From Caldisericota bacterium (lineage in GTDB: Bacteria > Caldisericota > Caldisericia > Cryosericales > Cryosericaceae), in the NCBI GenBank assembly GCA_026390195.1, contig JAPLGK010000027.1, positions 1 through 38,297 of the forward strand: DNA of 38,297 nt, read 5' to 3'. The stretch's first letter is position 1. The number at the start of each line of letters is the position of its first letter. A model generated the notes under the pieces. The model was not told the origin of the DNA and did no database searches. It saw only the letters and a list, made by a program, of their open reading frames with translations. Below, in pieces: positions 10,401 through 17,638 of the stretch. The position numbers were made by a program, and so were the translations under genes.

Positions 10401-10609
10401 GCATCCTGGACTCTGCCGACCAACGGAAGACCCTGCATGCGGACGATGACCTCCTGTAACGATGGCGATGACCCGACACGGGCCAGAAAGGCGGCGTCGA
10501 TCGTAGGCAGGTTCATCGAGCCGCGCGCGGGCTTCCCTGGCAGTGCGCACCCCAGTACCAGAGCCACCACTACCACGATTCTCAGACACCATTGCAGTTG
10601 CCTCGTCAT
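7463..10609 (-). CDS. Secreted subtilisin-like (S8) protease with dockerin
   Basis: A 1048-residue exported serine endopeptidase. It has a signal peptide (residues 1-29), an I9-like propeptide (about 50-148) and an S8 catalytic domain with Asp185 in IIDTG, His224 in GHGTHVAG, oxyanion Asn315 and Ser533 in GTSMASPG. A PA insert lies at about 385-470. Beta-sandwich regions follow (600-845), then a cohesin-like domain (852-985) and a C-terminal type I dockerin (991-1048) with two calcium-loop repeats, DIDGNKRVDLRD and DLNGDGRVDDAD. The ATG at 10609 has a GGAGG site; a longer TTG reading is rejected because it would start inside the promoter -35 box. The catalytic residues are intact. It forms an operon with the NHL protein gene. 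Confidence 0.9.
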   Translation of the reverse strand: MTRQLQWCLRIVVVVALVLGCALPGKPARGSMNLPTIDAAFLARVGSSPSLQEVIVRMQGLPLVGRVQDAGTEGWLDTVAAHASEAAISQEQDAFLSSLTAHGVAYAVTQRLSVTFNGLALSLAGCDLAAVAGTSHVSFVYESRRAQILDDDGNAAMGVNQALWDRTSAGGKKLDGTGTAIGIIDTGIDYMHPDLGGARFPNAKVVGGYDFADDDGNPMDNQGHGTHVAGIAAADGKVQGVAPKAKLYAYKVFSDQGGGAADGDIIAALDRSLRDHCTVVNMSLGMSGGTADTPENEAINNAVKAGVVVVAATGNSGPRNPETNWPLGSPATALNAIAVAASNDGPYPVMEVLTPSGTGMDHILGGYADIAPEFKEGSTYSIVDAGYGSKADFAGVNVKGKVALVERGPIGTGGIYFRDKVLNAEAAGAAGVIIYNHSPGVIGMTLRVAAGDESKDYVPCIGITQDAGLDLRMLTTRGLVVRFGTRSNLGTLADFSSMGPTEDFHFKPEVSAPGVTVNSTFPNDEYAKLDGTSMASPGVAGAVALIKAAHPDWTPETVKLALMNTSDVLRNWQNDEVITWTLQGAGRVDVPAAIDAPAVAGIATSDGKTTFQTGALLVDDDSIATATTITVRSLSNHSVTFAPSFNWTMDARAGVEVTVASLSVVVAPGGTAQVAVTTTVNPATVGDGPHEGMITLQSASGTLHVPYIFWRASVEVPEQLSGMHTSTATLMAPGGTMDVRFNIGYGGVRPAVEEGDEPQGSSFASQVVATVTGTDGATTLGTVYRRSLLLVGDHGFAWDGRDVHGNLFLTDGDYLLRTSVVESNNDPVNLQISEAAHQSTPIRVTGMAGVPELSLNIVGGSLRQGEDVTVSLTADSTTSISDIAAVVQFEPYYLSVKSVLEGDFLNQRGKVPSSLVSAVDASAGSAAVEGATGTGQVQGRGSVCMITFTVLHSGSTELWIGKPRATNGSGTAETIARSLAITLRSGGNVWDIDGNKRVDLRDMVALARAYGSQAGDRRYDNMADLNGDGRVDDADLQILRQHYGDVYP

Positions 10610-10670
10610 CGTTTTCCTCCTGCGCCGCTGGCGGGTCGCATGCTCAACCCACACGGAGGCAGATGTGTTG

Positions 10671-10699
10671 GGTATACCGCCAAACCGCTCCAAGGTCAA
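10671..10699 (-). promoter_or_regulatory. Promoter of the protease-NHL operon
   Basis: On the minus strand, TTGACC and TATACC are separated by 17 bp, a good sigma-70-type match. Predicted transcription starts near 10664, leaving a leader of about 55 nt before the protease ATG. Confidence 0.65.
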
Positions 10700-10730
10700 T
10701 GAAGATGGAACTCACGAGCCAGGAAACAGC

Positions 10731-10895
10731 TGGATTCCCGCCTGCGCCGAGGAACACCACTCAGAAGCACCCCTCGTATTAGACTAACATGCTCGGGGGC
10801 ATTGTACCAACATGCAGAACACCCTCGGATACAAAAACATCCTTGGGCTCGTGAGGAGCACCCCTCGTCTTGAACAAAAGGACTCGGGGGGGATG
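10731..10895. repeat. REP-like palindromic repeat cluster
   Basis: A palindromic head, TGGATTCCCGCCTGCGCCGA, is followed by three degenerate units about 45 bp apart (from 10767, 10818 and 10858). Each has ACCCCTCG or ACCCTCGG, a short AT-richer loop, and CTCGGGGG or a variant; the last ends in GGATGACA. The same head plus one unit occurs at 27567-27627. It resembles the widespread REP-like elements of the TGGATTCCCGC/GGAATGACA type. It sits between divergent promoters. Confidence 0.6.
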
Positions 10896-10987
10896 ACAGA
10901 GAGAGGAGAAAGACTCCCGCAGGGGCAGGAATGACAGGTTGCAGGACAGCGATGACGGGTCAGATGATGAAGAAACGACACGGGTTC

Positions 10988-11015
10988 TTGTCGTACGCGT
11001 GCGGACGTCTATACT
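10988..11015 (+). promoter_or_regulatory. Promoter of the tup-moa operon
   Basis: TTGTCG and TATACT are spaced 16 bp apart. Predicted transcription starts near 11022, directly at a perfect CTCTGC/GCAGAG hairpin (11022-11036). The leader to the tupA ATG is about 117 nt. Confidence 0.5.
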
Positions 11016-11021
11016 GTTGTC

Positions 11022-11138
11022 CTCTGCAGCGCAGAGAACAATTCTTCGAGCTGTCCGACCTTCGGTGCAAGCCATGGCGTACAGCCGGCAGGGTACGGCG
11101 GGAAACGGCCGTGCCTCCCATTGTGGAAAGGAGAAACA
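11022..11138 (+). promoter_or_regulatory. Structured 5' leader of tupA, possible metal or cofactor sensor
   Basis: Besides the hairpin at its 5' end, the leader has GC-rich complementary segments between 11086 and 11120. ACAAT at 11038-11042 can pair with ATTGT at 11120-11124, just before the AAAGGAG ribosome site, so a closed multi-branch fold that affects initiation is possible. Regulation by a Moco/Tuco-type riboswitch would suit the operon, but I could not match that consensus from memory. This is inference. Confidence 0.25.
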
Positions 11139-12950
11139 ATGAATCAAGGTCTGCCACGTCTGCTGGTCCGCCGCGTCCTTGCGGTCGCACTCATTCTCGC
11201 ATTCCTGTCCATGGCGTCCGTCCACCCGGCGCGCGCCGCATCACTGTCTGACATCATTGGGCGTCCCGATCAGGCAGTCATCGAACTGGTCGTCGCCAAA
11301 GGGTTCATGAAGGGTTACCCGGACGGGACGTTGCGACCCGACGCTCCAGTCACCCGTGCCGAGTTCGTCGTGGCGCTTGCGCGCTCCGCCGGGCTGGATC
11401 TCGTGCAGTCACCCGCCAACACGCTTCTGGACCTGCCGACGAGCAACTGGGCCTCTCCTCTGGTCTACGCCGCCCTGACCAAGGGCTGGGTCTCCGGGTA
11501 CCCGGACGGGACCTTCCACCCCACAGCCGGCATCACCCGTGAAGAGTCGATGGTCATTGTCGCACGCCTCATGGGCTTCGAGATCCGCGGCATGGCGACC
11601 CACATAGTCCTGGACAAGGTCCCAGGCTCGGAGGACCTTTCGGAGTGGGCCCGGACAGCTGCTGCTGCCTGTGTACAGGAAGGCATGGTCGCCGATGTGA
11701 CGAGGCCGACCGCGGCCATCACCCGTGCCCAGGCTGCTGCCTACTTCCCCCCCATCCTCGACTACAAGGAGCCCGAAACACAGTCGATGGTCCTCGCCAC
11801 GACGACCTCCACCTTCGACTCCGGGCTCCTGACCTTCCTTGTCCCTCTGTTCGAGAAGTCCAACCACGTCAAGGTCAAGATCATCTCGGTCGGTACCGGT
11901 CAGGCGATCACGACCGGGCGCAAGGGCGACGCAGACGTCCTGCTCGTGCACGCGCGTGCCCAGGAAGACCTGTTCATGGCCGACGGCTTCGGCCTCTTCC
12001 GCAAGGATGTCATGTACAACGATTTCATCATTGTTGGTCCAGCTTCGGACCTAGCGAAGATTAAGGGCATGACCGATGCGACCGCGGCGTTCACGAAGCT
12101 CGCCGGCTCGGGCTCGACCTTCATCAGCCGTGGTGACAAGTCGGGCACCAACACCAAGGAACTCGACATCTGGAAGGCAGCGGGCATCACGCCTGCCGGC
12201 AAGTCCTGGTACCTCAGCGCCGGACAGGGCATGGGCGAAGTCCTCATGATGACCGACCAGAAGCAGGCATACACCCTGACCGACCGCGCCACGTACCTTG
12301 CGTATCAGAATGGTGGCAAGATCAACCTGCCGATCCTCGTCCAGGGGTCTCAGGGGCTGCTCAATCCCTACGGCCTCATGCCCGTGAACCCCGCCAAATA
12401 CCCACAGGTCAAGGTGGACCTCGCCGTTCGATTCGCCGATTTCATGACCGGCCTTCCCGGTCAGGAACTCATCAAGAGCTTCGGCGTGGAGCAATACGGG
12501 CAGACCCTCTTCTATCCGGATTCCACCGAGTGGAGGGCTACGCGCAGCCTCGACATCGTTCTTCCCAGCGGCAAGGCGGTCACCTACCGTCTGAACGACG
12601 TCCGCAAGTTCCCCGTTACGACGGTCAAGATCTACCCACAGAACAACCAGTCACTCACGCCGGTTCTTTACGGCGGTGTCCAGCTCATCGACATCCTGAA
12701 GGCCATCTCTCCCGATCTTGCAGCCGCCAAGCGCCTGATGGTCGTCGCCACAGCCACAGACGGCAGCCGTATGACATTGGACTATGACGACATCTACAAC
12801 GCGCGCACCGGCACGAAGATCACGGTCGTCTACCTCAAGAACGGTGTGACACTCTCGACCGACGATGGCTTCATGGCTCTCATGACCACCAGGGGCGTGT
12901 TCCTGGTGAACAGTCTCAAGTACGTCTACCGGCTCGAAATCCACAAATAG
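11139..12950 (+). CDS. tupA: SLH-anchored tungstate-binding protein with molybdopterin-domain-like tail
   Basis: A 603-residue exported binding protein of a tungstate ABC importer. A signal peptide (residues 1-33) is followed by two clear SLH repeats (about 35-85 and 95-145, each with GYPDGT) and a degenerate third (about 150-203). The TupA domain (215-460) has the TTTST motif at 221-225, known in this family for oxyanion binding, plus GTGQA and SRGDKSGTNTKE. Residues 470-603 look like the molybdopterin-binding oxidoreductase (SUOX) fold: YGGVQLIDILKAI, a DG turn, and STDDGFMALM before a VYRLEI end strand. SLH fusion suggests cell-wall attachment instead of the usual lipid anchor. The ATG at 11139 is set by AAAGGAG. 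The C-terminal call is less certain than the rest. Confidence 0.85.
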   Translation: MNQGLPRLLVRRVLAVALILAFLSMASVHPARAASLSDIIGRPDQAVIELVVAKGFMKGYPDGTLRPDAPVTRAEFVVALARSAGLDLVQSPANTLLDLPTSNWASPLVYAALTKGWVSGYPDGTFHPTAGITREESMVIVARLMGFEIRGMATHIVLDKVPGSEDLSEWARTAAAACVQEGMVADVTRPTAAITRAQAAAYFPPILDYKEPETQSMVLATTTSTFDSGLLTFLVPLFEKSNHVKVKIISVGTGQAITTGRKGDADVLLVHARAQEDLFMADGFGLFRKDVMYNDFIIVGPASDLAKIKGMTDATAAFTKLAGSGSTFISRGDKSGTNTKELDIWKAAGITPAGKSWYLSAGQGMGEVLMMTDQKQAYTLTDRATYLAYQNGGKINLPILVQGSQGLLNPYGLMPVNPAKYPQVKVDLAVRFADFMTGLPGQELIKSFGVEQYGQTLFYPDSTEWRATRSLDIVLPSGKAVTYRLNDVRKFPVTTVKIYPQNNQSLTPVLYGGVQLIDILKAISPDLAAAKRLMVVATATDGSRMTLDYDDIYNARTGTKITVVYLKNGVTLSTDDGFMALMTTRGVFLVNSLKYVYRLEIHK

Positions 12951-12976
12951 TATGCAAGCGACGCGGAGAGATACCG

Positions 12977-13696
12977 ATGGGTGATATCGGCCGGGGCTTT
13001 GCGCAGGCCGTGCGGCTCATCCTTTCCTTGGACCCCGGCACGTACGAGGCTCTGGGGACATCTCTCCGCGTCACGATGAGCGCGCTGTTCTGGTCGGCGC
13101 TCGCAGGGTTCCCTCTCGGCATCCTGCTGGCGTTCGCTCGCTTCCGGGGCAAGCAGGGCGTCATGAACGTCGTCTATACCCTGATGGGGTTCCCGCCGGT
13201 GGTGGCCGGCCTCCTGGTGTATCTCCTGTTCTCGCGCAGCGGCCCCCTCGGTCCGCTGGAACTGCTTTACACCCCGACAGCGATGGTGGTCGCTCAGATC
13301 GCGCTGGCTCTCCCGGTTATCGTGGGCCTCTCGGTCCTTGGACTGCGCAGCGCCGACAAGGGCGTCTTCGACCTTGCGCTTACGCTGGGGGCAACACACA
13401 CGCAGGCCTCCGTCGCTTTGCTCCTCGAGGCACGCCTGGCCATCCTAGGCGCCGTCGTCACGGCGTTTGGCAACGCCATCAGCGAGGTCGGGGCAGCCAT
13501 GCTGGTGGGTGGCAACATCCAGGGGGCGACCCGTACGCTTACCACGGCCCTCGTCCTTGAGACCCGTCAGGGCAACTTCGACCGTGCCGTCGCGCTGGGC
13601 ATCATCCTGCTCCTCGTCTCCTTCCTCGTCAACATCGTCCTATCTCGCCTGGGCGAGGGCACGTCGGAGGCCGGCAATGTCCGCCACCTCGACTGA
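12977..13696 (+). CDS. tupB: Tungstate ABC transporter permease
   Basis: A 239-residue inner-membrane permease of the TupB/ModB-like class with about five or six hydrophobic segments. The ABC-contacting loop is recognisable in LALTLGATHTQASVALLLEA, and the family sequence NAISEVGAAMLVGGNIQG is present. It should form the channel fed by TupA and driven by TupC. The ATG has a GGAGAG site and lies 26 bp after tupA; its end overlaps tupC by 20 bp. Tungstate over molybdate is inferred from the TupA and TupB type. Confidence 0.9.
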   Translation: MGDIGRGFAQAVRLILSLDPGTYEALGTSLRVTMSALFWSALAGFPLGILLAFARFRGKQGVMNVVYTLMGFPPVVAGLLVYLLFSRSGPLGPLELLYTPTAMVVAQIALALPVIVGLSVLGLRSADKGVFDLALTLGATHTQASVALLLEARLAILGAVVTAFGNAISEVGAAMLVGGNIQGATRTLTTALVLETRQGNFDRAVALGIILLLVSFLVNIVLSRLGEGTSEAGNVRHLD

Positions 13697-14462
13697 CCTC
13701 ATCACAGCGGCAGGCGTTCGCAAGCGCTTTGGCGCCCGGAAGGTCCTGCAGGACATCGACCTCAGCGTTGCCGCAGGCAGCATCACCGTCATCCTCGGCA
13801 CGAACGGCGCCGGCAAGACGACCCTCCTGCGCATCCTTGGGTTGCTGGAACCCGCCGACGAAGGCACCGTCGCGTATGATGGCATTGCCCCTGGTGTGTC
13901 GACCGTCACCTATGGAGCCTCGACCAGGAGTCCGACTCAGGACCAGCACTACCTACCCCTGCGACGCCAGATGCTGCTCGCGTTTCAACACCCCGCGGTC
14001 TTCAGCAGCTCGGTCCTCAGCAATGTAATGTATGGGTTGCAGTTACGCGGTATGAGTCGAGCCGAGGCAGAGGAGCGGTCCATGGCCGCCCTGCGCGAGG
14101 TAGGCATCGCAGAGAGAGCGCGCCAGCATGCATCGTCGCTTTCCGGCGGCGAAGCGGCACGCCTGTCGGTGGCGCGCGCCCTCGCCCTGCAGCCGCGCCT
14201 GCTCTTCCTCGACGAGCCCTCCGCCAGCCTGGACCCCTACGGCACCAAGCTGCTCGAAGACCTGCTGCTCCACATGAGGGACGACCTGGGCATAACCGCC
14301 GTCATCGTGACACAGGACATCTTTGAAGCCCGTCGTGTCGCCGACGACGTGGCGTTCCTGCACGAGGGGCGTATCATTGAACAGGCACCGCGCGAGGCTT
14401 TCTTTGCGAGTCCTCGCGACGACCGGACCCGCCGCTTTGTGGCAGGTGAGCTGCTTGTGTAA
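13677..14462 (+). CDS. tupC: Tungstate ABC transporter ATP-binding protein
   Basis: A 261-residue cytoplasmic ATPase that powers oxyanion import. It has Walker A GTNGAGKT (residues 41-48), signature LSGGE (155-159), Walker B LLFLDEP (175-181) and a late switch-like region around VTQDIFEA. There is no C-terminal TOBE/Mop domain, so regulation by bound molybdate through that domain is not expected. The true start is the ATG at 13677 with GGAGG 7 bp upstream, inside the end of tupB; a longer reading in this frame covers only a tupB shadow. Confidence 0.9.
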   Translation: MSATSTDLITAAGVRKRFGARKVLQDIDLSVAAGSITVILGTNGAGKTTLLRILGLLEPADEGTVAYDGIAPGVSTVTYGASTRSPTQDQHYLPLRRQMLLAFQHPAVFSSSVLSNVMYGLQLRGMSRAEAEERSMAALREVGIAERARQHASSLSGGEAARLSVARALALQPRLLFLDEPSASLDPYGTKLLEDLLLHMRDDLGITAVIVTQDIFEARRVADDVAFLHEGRIIEQAPREAFFASPRDDRTRRFVAGELLV

Positions 14463-14507
14463 CAGGGGACATACCTGGTTCTTGTAACATCTGCCACTGG
14501 AGGAACG

Positions 14508-15737
14508 ATGCTGAACATCGAGGAAGCGCTGAAGGCGATACTGGAGCACGCAACACCGTTGGCGCCTGTCACCATGCCGCTCGATGAGGCTGCGGGACTG
14601 GTACTTGCGGAGGACGTGATGGCACATGGGAATGTACCCCCCTTCGCCAACTCCGCTATGGACGGGTTCGCGGTCCTCGCCGCCGACATATGGCAGGCAT
14701 CCGAGGCCACACCTGTCCGCCTGCACATCCTGGAAGACGTCCCTGCGGGCAGCGTCGCGACGCAGCCGGTTCGCCCTTGAACCGCCATCCGCATCATGAC
14801 GGGCGCGCCCCTCCCCGCCGACGCCGACACTATCGTCCACGTCGAGGCGACCCGCACAGAGGGTGACGACGTCCTTATTCTGCTGGCGCTCAAGACAGGC
14901 ACCAACGTTCGCAGTGCAGGCGAAGACATGAAGGACGGCGCCATCGTCCTCGCGGCCGGAACAGTCCTCCGCCCGGGCGAGGTCGGCGTCTGCGCTGCAG
15001 CGGGTCATGCCACCGTCACCGTTTGCCCCCGTGCGCGCGTTGCCGTCCTGACCACCGGCAGCGAGCTGGTCGACGTCGCCCTGGTGCCTGGACCGGGACA
15101 GATCCGTGACGCCAACGCGCACTCGCTGCGCGCACAGGTCGCCGCGATGGGCGCAGAACCGGTGGTCTTCGCTCGCGTGGCCGATACGCGTGTGGCCGTG
15201 AGGTCTGCGCTCGAACAGGCTCTTGCCCAGTCTGATGTCGTCCTCACCAACGGCGGCATCTCGGTCGGCGACTACGATTTCGTGAAGGACGTCTTGCAGG
15301 AGATGGGCGCAGAGCTGGTCTTCTGGCATGTGAAGCAGAAGCCAGGCAAGCCCATGGCCTTCTGGACGCTGGGCTCCAGGCGCATCGTCGGGCTACCTGG
15401 CAATCCCGTATCTTGCATGGTCTGTGTCGAGGAGTACGTACGACCCCTGGTACGTCACATGATGGGCCACGCCCTGCTGTATCGCCCTGTCCGCACCGCC
15501 GTTTTCGACGAACGGTACACCAAGGGCGCCGACGCGGGACGCACGCACTTCGCGCGGGTCCGCCTGCAGGAGCGTGACGGAGCCCTCCATGCTACCTTGA
15601 CCGGTCCCCAGGGGTCCGGCATCCTCACGTCTATGGCGCTCGCTGCCGGCATCGCCGTCATCCCTGAAAATACGCCTGTCGTCGAGGCAGGCCAGACCAT
15701 TCACATACAGCTCACCGACTTGCCGGAGGACCACTGA
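14508..15737 (+). pseudogene. moeA: Molybdopterin molybdotransferase with in-frame TGA
   Basis: Insertion of molybdate or tungstate into adenylylated molybdopterin. The frame is continuous for 409 residues, the normal MoeA length, except that codon 91 (14778-14780) is TGA. The context is VRP-stop-TAIRIMTGAP, where the family has glycine before the AIRIMTGAP block; a single G-to-T change from GGA would explain it. All later motifs are intact: TTGSEL, TNGGISVGDYDF, KPGKPM and GLPGNPVS. The start ATG follows GGAGG. The next ATG after the stop (14796) has no good ribosome site. Alternatives are a sequencing error, natural readthrough, or two polypeptides. Neighbouring intact genes and the 1-nt overlap with moaA suggest recent loss or an artefact. 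Confidence 0.75.
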
Positions 15738-16702
15738 TGACCGACCGCTTCGGACGCACCATCGACTACCTCCGCATCTCCGTCACCGACCGCTGCAACC
15801 TGCGGTGCCGCTACTGCATGCCTGAGGAAGGTGTCCCGATGCTGGGGCACAAGGACATCCTGCGCTTTGAGGAGATCGTCGCGTTTATGCGCGTTGCTGC
15901 CTCCGATGGCATCGTCAAGGTACGCCTTACGGGTGGCGAACCGCTGTGCCGCCTCGGCATTGTGGACCTGGTGCGGATGCTGCTCGCTGTCCCCGGCCTG
16001 CACGACCTGTCGGTCACCACCAACGGCATCCTGCTGCCTCAGTTTGCCGCCGACCTCAAGGCTGCCGGACTGAAACGTGTCAACATTGGTCTGCCCTCGC
16101 TTGACCCCACCACCTACGCCCATCTCACGCGTCTCGGCTCGCTGGACACCGCCCTGGCTGGACTCAAAGCAGCCGTCGACATAGGATTTGACCCCATCAA
16201 GCTCAACGTCGTCGTCCTGCGTGGTGTCAACGACGACCTGGCGCCGTACCTCGACCTCACCAGGCGTCTGCCCGTCGAGGTCCGCTTCATCGAGTACATG
16301 CCCATCGGCCCACTGGGTGAGGACCACTACCTGGTACCCGCCACCGAGCTGCGCCGCAGGCTAGAAGCACTGGCCCCTCTGGAGCCGGCCGACAAGCCTG
16401 ACGGCAACGGCCCCGCGCAGGACTATCGCCGTATCCCGGGAGCGCCCGGAACAGTGGCTGTGATCGCTCCCGTGAGCGAGCATTTTTGCCCCACCTGCAA
16501 CCGCCTGCGACTGCTCGCAGACGGTCACCTGCGGCTGTGCCTGTTTGGAGCCGACGAAATCGACATCAGGCCTGCCCTGCGCCCTGTCGTCAACGATGAG
16601 GCGCTGCGCGCACTGCTTGTGCGCGCGATGCAGCAGAAACCCGAGTGCATGCCGGAGACGGCCCGCCACTACGGCCGCGCCATGGGAAGCATAGGAGGAT
16701 AG
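15737..16702 (+). CDS. moaA: GTP 3',8-cyclase (MoaA)
   Basis: A 321-residue radical SAM enzyme for the first step of molybdopterin synthesis, converting GTP to 3',8-cyclo-7,8-dihydro-GTP. The N-terminal cluster motif is Cys20, Cys24 and Cys27 in CNLRCRYC; the second cluster has Cys251, Cys254 and Cys268 (CxxC then 13 residues then C). RLTGGEPL is the SAM-contacting segment, and the C-terminus ends in the catalytic GG pair (GSIGG). The ATG overlaps the moeA stop as TGATG. It is complete and standard. Confidence 0.95.
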   Translation: MTDRFGRTIDYLRISVTDRCNLRCRYCMPEEGVPMLGHKDILRFEEIVAFMRVAASDGIVKVRLTGGEPLCRLGIVDLVRMLLAVPGLHDLSVTTNGILLPQFAADLKAAGLKRVNIGLPSLDPTTYAHLTRLGSLDTALAGLKAAVDIGFDPIKLNVVVLRGVNDDLAPYLDLTRRLPVEVRFIEYMPIGPLGEDHYLVPATELRRRLEALAPLEPADKPDGNGPAQDYRRIPGAPGTVAVIAPVSEHFCPTCNRLRLLADGHLRLCLFGADEIDIRPALRPVVNDEALRALLVRAMQQKPECMPETARHYGRAMGSIGG

Positions 16703-16703
16703 C

Positions 16704-17186
16704 ATGGGAAGCAATGAACTGACGCATCTGGACGACAAGGGCAACGCGCGCATGGTGGACGTCGGCGGAAAGCCGGAGACAGCCCGAGAGGCCGTCGCCC
16801 GCTGCCGTGTCCTGCTGGCCCCCGCTACCTTCGATCTGGTCAAAGCGGGCAACCTCAAGAAAGGCGACGTCCTGACCGTCGCGCAGGTCGCCGGCATTCA
16901 GGCTGCCAAACGCACCTGGGAACTGGTCCCCCTCTGTCACCAGATCAACATGACGTTTGTCGGTGTGACGTTGACACTGAATGAGACCGATCACGCCCTC
17001 GACATCGAAGCGACCGCTCGCACCAAGGCCGAGACCGGCGTCGAGATGGAAGCCCTGGTCGCTGCCTCCACCGCTGCGCTCACCGTCTACGACATGTGCA
17101 AGGCTGTCGAACGGGGCATTCGCATCACCGACCTGCGCCTCGTCCGCAAGAGCGGTGGCCAGACCGGTCTCTGGGAGAGCGCATGA
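16704..17186 (+). CDS. moaC: Cyclic pyranopterin monophosphate synthase
   Basis: A 160-residue cytoplasmic enzyme that converts the MoaA product to cyclic pyranopterin monophosphate. Family motifs are MVDVGGK, KGDVLTVAQVAGI, LVPLCHQI, VEMEALVAAS and TVYDMCKAV. The ribosome site AGGAGG lies inside the last codons of moaA, and its stop overlaps the next start (ATGA). It is full length and intact. Confidence 0.95.
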   Translation: MGSNELTHLDDKGNARMVDVGGKPETAREAVARCRVLLAPATFDLVKAGNLKKGDVLTVAQVAGIQAAKRTWELVPLCHQINMTFVGVTLTLNETDHALDIEATARTKAETGVEMEALVAASTAALTVYDMCKAVERGIRITDLRLVRKSGGQTGLWESA

Positions 17187-17638
17187 ACCATTCCGTCGTC
17201 ATCTCGGTCAACATCTCGGAGCAGAAAGGCACACGCAAACATCCCGTGCAAGGCCCTGTCACCATCACCATGCTGGGCATGCAGGGCGATGCCCACGCAG
17301 GCGACTGGCACCGTCAACTCAGCCTGCTTGCGCAGGAGAGCATCGACAAGATGCAGGGCCACGGCCTGGTATTGCAGCCCGGCGACTTCGCCGAGAATAT
17401 CACGACGCAGGGCCTGGACCTGCTGACCCTGCCTGTCGGGACACGTCTCCAGATCGGCACCGCCGTCACGATGGAGGCCACCCAGATCGGCAAGGAATGC
17501 CACCTGGGCTGTGAGATCCGCAAGCTGGTCGGCGACTGCGTCATGCCCCGCGAGGGCATCTTCGCCCGCGTCATCACGCCCGGCACGATTCATGCCGGCG
17601 ACATCATCACCATTATCAGCAAAGGAGGAACCCTATGA
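17183..17638 (+). CDS. MOSC domain protein
   Basis: A 151-residue stand-alone MOSC protein, a family that binds molybdopterin cofactor or handles sulfur for it. It shows GMQGDAHAGDWHRQLSLL, the GDFAENITT block and the conserved cysteine region GKECHLGCEIRKLVGDC before MPREGIFARV. The start at 17183 overlaps the moaC stop by 4 bp, and its own stop overlaps mogA by 4 bp. An upstream start at 17096 is only a moaC shadow. A role in transferring sulfur to the W/Mo centre is inferred from context. Confidence 0.9.
   Translation: MNHSVVISVNISEQKGTRKHPVQGPVTITMLGMQGDAHAGDWHRQLSLLAQESIDKMQGHGLVLQPGDFAENITTQGLDLLTLPVGTRLQIGTAVTMEATQIGKECHLGCEIRKLVGDCVMPREGIFARVITPGTIHAGDIITIISKGGTL

Noticed and set aside
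10609..10699. Longer protease start at a TTG at 10699.
   Set aside because: That codon overlaps the -35 box of the gene's own promoter, and the signal peptide and GGAGG site favour the ATG at 10609.
14778..14780. TGA in moeA as glycine (alternative code) or selenocysteine.
   Set aside because: TGA terminates several intact genes here (tupB, moaC, the MOSC gene, azlC), and the position is glycine in the family with no sign of a SECIS-like hairpin immediately after it.
14043..15329. A 428-codon minus-strand frame across tupC and moeA.
   Set aside because: It is a shadow of the conserved plus-strand genes with no family motif and composition typical of antisense frames.
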